Part shown: piece after piece, positions 11,654-22,642 of the stretch | How positions within the stretch are numbered: position 1 is the first letter of the stretch | How the letters are laid out: each line of letters opens with the position of its first letter | From: Hymenopellis radicata | Taxonomy: Eukaryota; Basidiomycota; Agaricomycetes; Agaricales; Physalacriaceae | Assembly: GCA_015501595.1 (NCBI GenBank) | Contig: JADNRX010000163.1 | Coordinates: 52,489-116,488 of the forward strand | Reading direction: 5' to 3' | Length of the DNA: 64,000 nt | Notes under the pieces: generated by a model | Databases searched by the model: none | What the model was told of the DNA's origin: nothing | Seen by the model: only the letters and a program-made list of their open reading frames with translations | Program-made: the position numbers and the translations under genes

Positions 11654-11985
11654 AGAGCCATTACGAGCGCCACCTGGTGCGACGTGTCGTTAATATTCTT
11701 CTTGAAGGGGGCGCGCTCGTTGAGCATGTGTTGTCTGAGCCTGAAGTATCGGGTACGATTCGGAGGAACTGGGGGGGCGATAGGAAGATGATGCAGAAGC
11801 TTTCTTCTTCAAACGAAGAAAGGGTCAAGAAGATGGCTATCGGCGGCTCGTACGGTTCAGTCGGCGAATGTGGGAGCGTGGTGTCTTCGTGGCATGTTGC
11901 GTATAGCTCTCCGGACCCGCTTCTGCCACGTGACAGTTCCGACGACCAGTTTCTCGGTCATTTGCGCACAAGCTCGGTCAGGTAA
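11650..11985 (+). other. Out-of-frame 3' continuation of the ankyrin region
   Basis: Immediately after the TGA of the NLR gene, the -1 frame is open for 336 bases. It begins with an ankyrin-like unit (RRVVNILLEGGALVEH) followed by a Ser-rich tail. It may be the original C-terminus, lost by a one-base change or joined by an unrecognised splice. Confidence 0.5.
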
Positions 11986-12637
11986 CATTCGACCGTTTCG
12001 ATTTGGCGGCGTCTTGATTGCATGACATGGCTGTAGAGGGTGAGAGATCGACAAAAGTGCGCGGGCTCCTTGGTGGGCGCTTGTTCCGATTTCGCCGAGG
12101 CTTAACGCGTAGCTCTACACTTGATTGATCCCGTATTACTTAACCACATTAATGTCGAGGCTTGAAGGTTGTTACCATCACCCACTAACTGCCGTGCGAA
12201 AACAAATCACAGATTTGGAAGACCTGAAAATGGTACTGTACAAGCACTGACACTTAGATTTGTGTTGAAGGTCTGCTCCCAATCGAAGCGGACTTGGAGG
12301 AAAACGCCACGCCGCCGACTCTTCCGAAAGATTGGGAGGTCGTAGTAGAAGGAAATGTTCTATCCTTCGTTGAGTACTGTACAACAAGTTCCGAGTAACC
12401 GAATAGAATAGAACGTTCAAATTCATGTAAACACGACACCGCATTTGGGTGTCTTTACTCAGAGTCACTCCCTATGGCATCCATAGCATTTCTATTGGCA
12501 CAGAAAATCAGTGTATCATGGAAGACCATGGCTTAGTCTCACTTGTAGGCGTTTTGAGTCTCCGTGTGTCGCTTCCCGGTCCATTTGCCTTGAAGTTGGG
12601 AGTGTAGAGCAATCATATCGCAATCAAGCTCTGCATA
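11986..12637. other. Intergenic, nothing recognised
   Basis: Lies between convergent genes; only short open frames. Confidence 0.5.
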
Positions 12638-13990
12638 TCACGGCTTAGCAATTGGGTTCAAGTTTCTGGTAACAGAAGGCGTACCAGGAATCTCCCCAAG
12701 CATTTTCAGATTCGACAGCGGTAAACAGGCCCTTCACATGAGACACGTAAGAAGCAAGAACTTGACATTGAAGAACACTCTTTACCAGGTGTTATCCAAG
12801 AAGCGGATGATGAAATGCGGCACATGTGGTGTCTTCAACCTTTTCTCTCTAAACTTTTCAGAAACAGGGATTGGAACCTGCAAGTAGTCTCCTTGGATGT
12901 CTTCGTCGAACAACACAATTCCAGGATACCAGTGATACGACGCTGTGAGGGTGTGAGGTCTGTCCCGAGGACTAGTTTGGGTTGGAGACGCACGGACTTT
13001 TCCCCATACTTCGGGGACACGTTAGGATATGGCAGTACAGAAACTATTGAAATAGACACGCACCGAGGGTTCTACTTTCCATAACGTGGTTATCGGGGTA
13101 GTCGCCCAGTCGTCGGTCTAGCACTTTCGTCCTGTCAATACTTTTCTTTGGTGGCCGCCCTCTGCGCTTTCCAGACCGAATTGGAGTACTTGGTGTCGAA
13201 ATAGGACTGCGACTGGTATTAACACCCGGAGGTGTGATGGAGCTAGACGATGTGACGGGCTCTAACATCGCCGACCACTCTCCGCCGAGACTGTCTGCAC
13301 TATTCCCGGTATGACCTCGACCATTCTCTTTAGCGGCTTCGCTCGCCGAGGAAGTCCAGTCGGGGTGTGTTTACGCTTCTTGGAAGGCGTCGGTGTGTCG
13401 GAGGTCGCAACCCTTCTTGTAGCCATGGCCTCCACGATAAGTATTTGTTCCGCAATCTTCGCGGCAATGAGCGCAATGTCAGTCTCGCCAGAAATTGCCT
13501 TAAGTGACGTGCTTAGATCGATAAGCTCCAGGTGTTGGTCGATCTCGCGTGCCTGGAGATCCAGCTGCTGCATTGTGAATTCATGGAGCCGACCTGGTGG
13601 CGTAAGGTTGATTTTTTTGGAGAACTCGACCAGAATAGTATGAGACGTACCATTGAATTCAATGGTCAGCTGTTGGTTTTTACTCTGGAGATCTTCATTG
13701 GCACGATTCAGGGCGTAGATGTCACGCTTGAGCTTTCGCATTTCCAGTCGGTGCTGGTTATCTATAAAACAGTCTGGATTGAGTTGACGTACGAATAACG
13801 TCGGACGATACAGGCAGGTTTACCCTTTTCAAACTCGTTACGAAGGGAAGTGATCTGACCGCCATCACTGGTAGCAGTGGTAGCAGTCGTAGGCAGGTCT
13901 GTGCCCTCTGGTAAAGGATGTGCATAAATGTCAAGCTAGCAGCAGAATAAGAAGCGCACCAGCGACAAGCGGCGCGGCGTCAGAGTCCAT
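12638..13990 (-). CDS. Coiled-coil, AT-hook and PWWP/Tudor-like chromatin protein
   Basis: Six exons on the minus strand (13960-13990, 13824-13907, 13375-13761, 13064-13327, 12786-13008, 12638-12731) sum to 1083 bases, 360 residues. The N-terminal third has a coiled coil (around residues 28-65, with LRNEFEKDNQHRLEMRKLKR) and more heptad-like helix after it. A Ser/Thr/Pro-rich stretch then carries an AT-hook core, KRRGRPPKKS (about 220-229), which binds the minor groove of AT-rich DNA. The C-terminal ~100 residues begin LVWGKVRAS and contain YHWYPGIVLFDED and HFIIRFLDNTWACLPL. This pattern resembles PWWP or Tudor-type histone readers of the WGKV...YPG class. A DNA-bound chromatin reader is inferred. 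Splicing of a 47-base intron (13328-13374) and of a 55-base intron (13009-13063) is needed to keep the frame. I do not know a named orthologue. Confidence 0.65.
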
Positions 13991-15372
13991 AGCATACGCG
14001 GATTGCAGAATTGACGGCCACAGGTCAATCAAGAGCAGTCGAGTCCCCAGGTATAGAAAGATAGCGTTCTGGATGCTACAGGTCAATTCGGGTCATCTAG
14101 CACAATGCTAGCACTACTTGAAAGTTACAGTTCAAGAAGTATTCACACCGGGGCTAGAGCGAAAGTGATGGCATTGCCCACGCCCGGTTCGCTATTCCGA
14201 GCTCAAATGTCCTGTAAGCGTCTCAATATAGCTCAGGCATCAAGAGATGTTGTTTCCCATTCTTGAGAATCGCCAGACTAGATGAGGTGAGCAGGAGGGC
14301 GGCAAACGTGCCGAAGTTCCCGGTGTACTATCAAAGCCAAATTCAAGCACCGCCACAGAAAGTGCCTGGTTCAATCCGACTTTTTCCCGTCAGGAAATCC
14401 TACGCCGGATGGCCAGGGGTCATAGTCTATTCTTAACACCTGCTTCTCTGTTCCCCTCAAAACTCTCCCACTGAGTCGCGCCTGTACGTTCCTCATACTT
14501 CTTTCGTTGACGCCGAAACTCAAATACCGAGCAACAGGAACGATACATAGGTCTCGCGGTCCTCGATCTTGCTCGGCCTCTCACAGAATTCTGCGCCCAT
14601 CGAAGTACCGAGTTTCACGTTCCCTATCTAGGTACCTGCTCTCCGCCAACAACCTACCACCTATTCAGTGTGTCATATTCGTCCGAAATGATCGCATACG
14701 ACGGTAGTAGTCGTGTTCACGGATGGCGATAGTGGTGATAATGCTTCAACTCGCCTTCTTTTGCAGGGCACTACCACCTTGTACCGTGTCAGAGCGGACT
14801 CTTTGTCATCACTCATGACAAGCCAGCCGTGGATGTGGCGCCCAGAAACACTGATACCTGACATTCGTTGCCCAACTCAACTGATTATGAAAACTGTGTT
14901 TAGAGCTCCATACTCTCATAGTTGCCGACGGAAGAACGCTCAATGGAACGTCCTGACTGTTTTTCATACGTCCTTCGCCCACTCTCGGTCACTTGGAAGA
15001 AGGCACTCGGTGTTCAAGCAAGCAGCCTTCGAGAGGTTTGAATTGTCGATGCTACTTCAAGTTGCCGCTTGCAATCATCCCGGCTAATTCTGGGAGCATT
15101 CCGTCGCAGCGCTCTTACAGGCCGAACACCTACTCGGGACTGGCCGTGGTAAGTAACACGTAGTTCGTCACAGAGACGACATCCCGCTGTGAATCCGTGC
15201 AGCTGAATTATGGCCATACTAGAGCCCTGGCTACAACGAGTCGCTATACATAAGGTGTTTATCTTGTACACCGTTTACCTTCAAGTTCTCATTGTTCCGT
15301 CGGTGAAATAGCAGCTCGTTGTGCACTGCTGGTCATAACGATCCTCGTTTTGCCACAAGCCCACTACCCTGC
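13991..15372. other. Intergenic, no gene recognised
   Basis: Short open frames without motifs. A GGTTCAATCC box near 14370 resembles a Pol III B box but has no tRNA body around it. Confidence 0.5.
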
Positions 15373-18200
15373 CAGAACGTATGCGATCCCGATGAATGTA
15401 GCCTGAGAAGACGAGCCTCTTCCTGGACCTTGCAATCGCACTCTGATATTAGAAAGGCGCCCTACTCCGGGTATTAGCGTAGGCGCCCTCAGAGCAGACA
15501 CGTTTTCGACGGATGATGTATTCCCGGAATGTCGTAACCCTCGCTGTATTCACCCTCTGATTGGACTATGACTGCCTGATGGGCCCATCTCATCAATCAT
15601 TTTACATACTTACAGCAGGTATCTCGGCAACTATACTGGTCTTCTATAACTACCCTCTTTATCCCCAACATGGCGAATTACACGCTCCTCCCATGGCTCC
15701 CTCCTCCTTCGACGAGGAACGAAGTGAGTCTGTTCTTTTCGTCCTTCGTTCCGAGATTGATACACTGCGTTTAGGTATAGGAGACACCGATTCGGACGTT
15801 TCTAGCGTGGACATCGATTTCAATGCCAAAACACGAGAGCATGCTAATCTCAGACGGTCCCTCACCGGACGACACACTGCTTTACTCGCCATTTCTTCCG
15901 GAATAGGTCGGTACATCCGAGATTACTCCTATGGATATCAAGTGTTAACCCATTCGTTCTGCAGGTACTGGTCTTTTCGTGGGTGACCTATTGGCATCCT
16001 GTTCGCGTCCTCATCGCCTTGTAGCTCGGTTCTGGGTCTGCTTTGTCCAACGCTGGTCCACTGGGTATCTATACGGGTTCTAAACTCTAATCATGTCATA
16101 GGGCTCACTGTTTCGCTTTCCAGGTCTTCTGCTTGGATATGCCTTGATGGGATTGATCACTTCTGGCATCGCCTTCATCAGTGCCGAGACGGCTGCGTTT
16201 CTTCCTGTTAGTGGGGCTTCATCCGTACGTATTCAACACAATAATAGCTGCATTCCTCATGTCATCTTCTTAGGTCACATTCCCATGTTCACGGATCGCG
16301 CTTTGGGAATTACCGTGAGTCAAGCTGTTACGATAAGTCGGCTTCGTTCAGAAAACGCGTACAGGTGGGATGGATGTTCTGGTACCTGTTAGCAATTTTC
16401 GCAGCGGCAGAAGTCGTCGCTGCCTCCAGTCTAATCGGATATTGTGAGCGATTTTCCGTCAATGACTGTGCGCATCTCGTTCAAGTGTTTACCTCTAGGG
16501 AGACCGGACCTCAATCCTGCGATATTTATAAGCGTTTTCGGCTTCCTCATGGTCGTCTTCAACTTCCTTCCCGTTCGGTTTTACGGGGAACTAGAATTCT
16601 TCTTCGGTATCCTCAAGTCACTTCTCATTATCGCCCTTATTCTTGCGGGAATCATCGTGGACGTAGGTGGATCTCCGACTGGCGAGGTGCGTGTGTACCT
16701 GTCAATGAGACGCGTATAGTGAACTCGTGTTTTACGCCAGTACATTGGTGGCAGGAACTGGCACCCAACACCGATAAAAGAATATCTGGTATCTGGTAGC
16801 ACTGGCCGTTTCCTCGCGATATGGAGTACACTGAGTAAGCCATGTAACACCTCCCTACCTCTCCTACCTGACATGTACCCACAGTCAACGCGGCGTTTGC
16901 TATGGGCAACATTCAAATTACGACAAGTATCGGTTCAGAAGTCATCAATCCACGCGTGAATCTTCCTAAGGCTATGAGACGCGTGTTTTGGAGAATCTTC
17001 TTCTTTGTATGCTTCGTGTATCTGTGTTGAACGCAGACTGATACTTCTCACAGTACATCGTGTCCTTGATTGTCGTCGGTTTGCTGATTTCTGCGGACGA
17101 CCCTCGCCTGGGAACTGGTAGCAATACCGCGTCATCGCCCTTCGTTCTGGCCTTCAAGACCGCTGGTATCAAGGTCTTCCCTTCGATCATCAATGCGGTT
17201 GTAATCACTAGTGCATTTTCTTCTGGGAACGGTGTGATATTCCTCGCATCGCGCACGCTTGTTGGGCTTGCCTCAGATGGTTCTGCTCCTCGGTTCATGC
17301 TGAAGACCAATCGCGTCGGGTAGGAATAAGTCTGCTTGCTTCGGAGTGTGTCGATTGACAGTTGTCGAATAGAGCACCGTACTGGGCCGTGACATCATCA
17401 TGCATCTTCTTACCTTTGGCTTATCTGAATTGTGGTGGCGAGACACCGATCACGGTCTTCAACTGGTTCACCTCGCTGATGTTAGTATTTCAATCTGTTC
17501 GTAATGTCTTCAAGCTGACCAGGAATGCATAGTGCTGTAGCGGGGCTGAACGTATGGGTTGTTATCTGCCTGGCATATGTCCGCTTCTACTTGGGTATGA
17601 AGAAGCGAGGATTCAACCGCGACGATCTATTCTACAAGAGCTGGGGTCAGCCTGGAGTTGCTAGTGCGTACACAATTCCACTTGACTGTGAACGAGATTT
17701 AATGCCACCCCAGTTGCGTGTGGGATTATGTGCTTCCTCATAGTGTTCTTTTCCGGATTCGAAGTCTTCTTCCCGGGCAACTGGTCAGTGGCGGCTTTCC
17801 TGTCCAACTACGTGAGTGCCACTCCTTGCCGGTGATCCGAATCATCATTGAATGCGCGCTGAATAGATAAACTGCTTCATATTCCTTGCATTGTACGTGG
17901 CGCTGAAGTTTACAATCAAATCCCCGTGGATCTCCTATGAAGACATGGATTTCTCCCAGATGGAAGCCATAAAGGCCGAGAAGAAGGCGCAAGAGCTTGA
18001 CACAGACACGTCCAAAGTCCCTTGGTGGAGAAGAATAATAGAGAAGCTCTTCGATGCGTAGAACACAATGTGACTACACTAAGCGAAAAACAATAAAAAT
18101 GTCATTGCGACTTCGATTCAAGTTTCGACTTGGGCACTCGGCTCTTCATGCTGCTGATTTCAGTCAACAGTGAATCACAGCTAGTCCAGTATACTGAGAG
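15373..18200 (+). repeat. Inverted duplication, left arm (~2.8 kb)
   Basis: Starts near GCCAGAACGTATGCGATCCC and is closely similar, in reverse complement, to 33705-36538, including introns and flanks. It contains the permease copy 15693-18061. The boundaries are where the similarity fades. Confidence 0.9.
15693..18061 (+). pseudogene. Amino-acid permease (fungal AAP/GAP1-like), copy 1, one frameshift
   Basis: The spliced product reads as an amino-acid/proton symporter of the fungal AAP branch. Landmarks are an acidic N-terminus, SLTGRHTALLAISSGIG then TGLFLGSGSALSNAGPLGIY, LLLGYALMGLITSGIAFIS, VGWMFWYLLAIFAAAEVVAA, FNFLPVRFYGELEFFFGILK, NPRVNLPKAMRRVFWRIFFF and NWFTSLIAVAGLNVWVVIC, with a C-terminus ending at TAG 18059-18061. 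More than ten introns of ~45-55 bases are recognisable. Near 16210 the SGGF motif of TM3 has lost one base compared with the copy at 33838-36207. This shifts the frame before the exon encoding HIPMFTDRALGIT, so this copy is probably inactive unless the base is an assembly error. The rest of the frame is open. Confidence 0.75.
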
Positions 18201-18360
18201 ATTTAACGGCCGGTCTAACGAACGGTCCGGCACGTGGCCGTGGTTGGTTGCCTGTCAATCCTCTCATCCAATCCATCATCTGCTGTGAAACGGCCCAAGA
18301 TCATACCAATCGCAATAGCTGTACTACGGCTAGCCAAGATAATCTATCTTCTCAGAATCA

Positions 18361-20671
18361 ATGCCTCTTCCTAGGAACAAGGTGCACAAAAGGAAACCCG
18401 CAACAAAGGCGATATGCAGTGCAGATGCAACACCTCTGGGCGATTCCTACATGGGACGCATGGAGAATGCTGAGGGATGGAATGCCGTCATCTCAATTAT
18501 TTGCGAAGGATTCAAGATACCAGGTTTGACAAGCCCTCGTCTTGATGAATGTCGTTAACCGTTTGTCTTTCAAAGATTTAACGACGCGTCATGGTCTCAA
18601 GAAGATTCACGCCGAGTTTGACACCATCTATGCGCGTCTAGATGGCGCGTATGAGGCTTATAAACACGAAGAGAAGATTACTGGTGGGATTGTTGGTGTC
18701 TACGCCAGGATGTGCGCCGATGATCTGATACGGGATAGGCTGTATAAGAAAGGCAAGCAGTATTTTCAACGCCATACACTCAGAGCTCATCGTGAAACCA
18801 AGCTAGGGTTTTTGAGGCGAATATTCCCTCTCCTTCGAGTACCGACGGCTCGCCACCTCGCTCTCCGGGCCCTTTGTGCAATAACTCACAGTCTTAACAC
18901 TGAAGGTCGACTTGAAGTCGCTCGCGATTACAGGTTTCTCCTACGGTCTCTTGAAGACTTCCCGGATGACCCAGTGGGCTCGGAATTGGGCGTCGCCGTT
19001 CTGTCTCATGCCATTCAGGCAGTCGTCGGCTTTACTGCAGAAAGTACACCTCCCCAGCTCTTCAAGGAGTTGGACATGGTGCCCATACTCCAGACTGTTG
19101 TTGACAGCGCCAAATACCCCTTCGCTTCCCCATATCTTCTCGGTCATGCCCACAGCCTGTTTGCAATTGCGCCTTACAACTGCGCCGTTGCCTGTAAAGA
19201 AGTCCCTTCTGCTATCACATTTTTGGTTGCCGGTCTTCGCAGTACTAGTCTCTCATTCAGATGCATCTCTCTAAACGCACTTCTACGACTTCACGATCCC
19301 GGTTCAGAACACCACGATCTCTCCACGAATACCGTTGACCTAACCAAGAAGATACAGCACCTCCCCGGACACCAACAATTCGAATGCTCTACCGTTGCAG
19401 CGACGATTATGGATCTCGTTGTTGGCTTGGCGGAGTACAAGGTCCATAATGACTTGTACCAGCTTGGTCTTGTATTCGCCGAGATTTCCATTCGTATTCC
19501 ACAGATAGAGTTCTCTTTCCCCGCGAGTGCTGGCGTCTCTAGAGGCACATCGACAATCTGGCACGTAGAACCAGTCCAGATATGGATGACTTCTCTCCGC
19601 ACCTGCGCCGCCGCCATCCGCGAACACGGCAAAGAATCAGAGCAGCACCTGGCTGACATCCTGGAAATCAAGTATCTTTTCCGACTCCCCGCAGAAGCAC
19701 CGGACATGGGGAAAGGTTTGGAATTGGCGGAAAAAGGCGTCGAGCGGTACCCAGATTGCGCATTTTTCTACGACATTCTGTGCATCCGAGGATACGCGCA
19801 GCACGAGGGCGATTATGCAATCAGTCTGAAGTGGGCGAAGAAGGGTTTGAAGTGTCCCAACACACCTCGGTTCCTCCGGCTGCATCTACTACACTACGCT
19901 GTTACTTGGGCAGGCTTTCTTGGTGTCGAGAAAATGAAGAGTGCGAGGACAACCGAGTATGCATGGACAGAAGGTTCGGCCTTTCTGACGAGCGCGTTGG
20001 AGGATTCGGAGACGTACATCAAGGAGGCTCCTCCGGATGCCGTCTTTCTCAAGGACGTGCTCTCCTGGAATCTTCTCCTTCGTATCGTCATGAAGGGTCC
20101 GGAAATCGGTTTGAATTTGGACGAGTTCAAGGTTAGTAGCCGATGTCTTATCGACCACAGGCTGGGTCTCATTCATTCTTAGGATACAATTCAAAAGATC
20201 AAGAACACAGAAAGCCTTCGGACCCTCATCGGCGCCACTACTGAACGTACAGGACCGTATCTCTTGCAAGAGACGGTCGTCAGACTATACGCGGAATCTG
20301 TCGCAGAGTGGGGCACAGCCATGCGAAGAAATGACAGGGTACACACGTGGGAATCGTATCAACCCAAAAACGTTGACGAGGCTCTTGCTAAATGGTTGGA
20401 GGACCTGCCGCTCGATGACTCGAGTGACTATGCCTGTAGAACACTGCAGTCGAACCCCACCGTTAACTCCAATGCTGTCGCGTTGTATCGATGCTCGTGG
20501 TGTCGGAACTGTAGCGCGGTTTTGAGGAAGTGCTCGATGTGCGATAAGTCGAGGTATGGCGCTCGTCAAACCTTTTCATATTTTGCTCACCTTCCTTTCT
20601 TAAGATACTGCGACGCGTCCTGTCAAAGGGCCCATTGGAAGGAGCACAAAAGGCACTGTCGACCTCAGTAG
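18361..20671 (+). CDS. MYND-type zinc-finger protein
   Basis: Four exons (18361-18523, 18576-20131, 20183-20553, 20605-20671) sum to 2157 bases, 718 residues. The long middle part is helical and repeat-like without a recognised domain, as is common in the expanded basidiomycete MYND families. The C-terminus is a clear MYND finger: CSWCRNCSAVLRKCSMCDK, then the spliced RYCDASCQRAHWKEHKRHC, with the expected C-x2-C, C-x2-C, C-x3-C and H-x3-C ligands. MYND fingers mediate protein-protein contacts, often in transcriptional or signalling adaptors; the partner here is unknown. The frame is intact. The gene starts about 160 bases after the left arm of the inverted duplication. Confidence 0.85.
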
Positions 20672-21057
20672 TGATTGTGATTCCTTGTTAAATTCAGCAA
20701 GAACGAACAAGCAGATGGCCTTTCTACATTTAGTCGTGAAATACGCATAAGCAAGACACCCTTGAAAGGCTTCTGGTCGTATCCTGTAGCGACATATATG
20801 TCAGCTTCGGGCCTGTTCACATAACGATAGGTTGTACCTAGGTTTGGAAACCAATCTCTTGAAAATGTTGTCAAACCCCTGAGTCGGTCCGTGTCATCCG
20901 AGTCAATTCGGCACCTGCGGCAAACTACTGCGCCTCAGGCTGATCCTTCTTGCCTCGCGTTTTCACTTCGAGTGAAATAAGCGTTTATGGCTTAGTAACT
21001 GTGCTTTGTACGACGCGTTTGGCTGATAGTTTGTGCTATTAACCATGCTTTGTAACC
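20672..21057. other. Intergenic, nothing recognised
   Basis: Sequence between the MYND gene and the TIR element. Confidence 0.5.
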
Positions 21058-21063
21058 CGTTTA

Positions 21064-22474
21064 GGGGCCCAGAGAATTTAGCGGGAAGCCTAGCGTGCTC
21101 GCGGGAGTGACGGTTAGCGGGGTAGCGGGAATTACTCTGGTCCTAGCGGTCGTAACGCTGTGACATGTAGGTTGTGATCGCCCAACGACTGCTGCCCCGC
21201 TTGAATTCGGGTAATCTCTGGCATCGTCACCCATTGTGTACATTCCTTGAGGCTATGTACAGTCTAATATTATATTCACTTGATCTCTCTCTTACGAAAC
21301 ATTCCGTGTTGGTGTGACTTATCGCGGCGAAGCCTAAAGGCGCGTTCGGTGTGTGTTTGATAGCCACTCCAGATCTGCGACTCAATACGACTCTCTTCCT
21401 CATTTTCAATGTAATCAGTTTTGATTGTGAGAACTCATAAGATGTCAGCACTCAGCGGGTGATATGCACTGGAGGATAAAACGTGAAGGAGGATACTGTA
21501 ATCCGACTCCCGAATGGCAAGGGAACGCTAACTGAGAGGACCGCGACGACTCTGCAGTGGAGGCAAATTACTAGTCAAGCATGCAGACGGTAGTATTGCT
21601 GACCAATGTCTATCATACATGTAGCAGTGAACATCCTCTTGTCCGTGAATGATGTTTAACGGTAGAGAGCTGGCCACAGCCTGAGATGAGTGCCGATGTA
21701 TCATTTGGAGTTGAAGTCATAACAGGCATGCGGATGATGAGCGTGACAGATATCTCTCGCTAGCGGGAATCGTAACTCGTTAGCGAGACGACTGCTAGCG
21801 GGCTAACGGGACCGCTAGCGGGAAGGTCGCGAGACGTAGCGTGCTAGCGGGGTAGCGGGACCCGCTAGCGGGAAACCGTTATAGATGGCTAGCGGGATTA
21901 GCAGGTAGCGGGAACCGTGTAGCGGGAGTACTAGCATCAACTCAGAGTCCCCTCTACATTAGGAATCTCGCATAAGTGTTTCCGAGTTCAAAGACATATA
22001 CAGTAAGTACGTTCCGCGTGAACATATCCGAGTCGAAGCTTAATTCTGTAGACATCAAGTGCTCCTCTTGGTAGTCATAATCGTGGTTTTGATACTAGTA
22101 AATGTATGAGAAATCACTACTACTTAGCTGCCAGCGGCTTAAGGCTTCGTGCCATTCCTGATCGGCTGGACTGGCCCGTCTCCACATTCGGCAGGTCCTT
22201 GAGGCGAACACTTGGACTGCGGGACACGATTGGGGGCTTCAACACCCAGTAGATATCATTAAGTATCTACACAAGTAATTTGTTGCCTACACATATGGCT
22301 GAAAGTAGTGTAGCGAAGTTGGTGTTGAAGGACATCGCCGGCAAGGGAAACTTACCCTGGTCCTAGCGGTAACCCTAACGAGAGTCTAGCGGTAACCCTA
22401 GCGAGTATAGCGGGGTAGCGGGAACCGCTAGCGGTCACTCCCGCTAGGCTTCCCGCCACTTTCTATGTGCCCCC
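21064..22474. mobile_element. Candidate non-autonomous TIR element with TAGCGGG subterminal repeats
   Basis: The left end (GGGGCCCAGAGAATTTAGCG...) and the reverse complement of the right end (GGGGGCACATAGAAAGTGGC...) align as imperfect terminal inverted repeats, and both run into GCGGGAAGCCTAGCG. The element is flanked on both sides by CGTTTA (21058-21063 and 22475-22480), a plausible target-site duplication. The interior holds three clusters of the short motif (C)TAGCGGG in both orientations (about 21080-21160, 21760-21935 and 22365-22455). No transposase-like open frame is present, so it would be mobilised in trans, if at all. Confidence 0.65.
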
Positions 22475-22493
22475 CGTTTAGCTGACAAAGATG

Positions 22494-22568
22494 CGCTTTT
22501 TTTTGGGGGGAAGCATGTGTGGTGCCGCCCCCCACCAACCCAGGCGTAATTTTTTTGGGGAAGCATAG
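22494..22568 (+). repeat. Two-copy T-run/G-run motif upstream of the epoxide hydrolase gene
   Basis: A T7-8 run followed by GGGG(GG)AAGCAT occurs twice, about 50 bases apart. The second copy is about 80 bases upstream of the start codon at 22643. Confidence 0.6.
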
Positions 22569-22642
22569 GACTGCCCGACGCTACTTAAGTAAGAAGAAGT
22601 TCGCCCCAGATTCTTATCCTGACTACTCCCCGTGCGGCCGTC

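Noticed and set aside
14365..14395. Pol III B box followed by a T-run
   Set aside because: No A box at a suitable distance and no cloverleaf.
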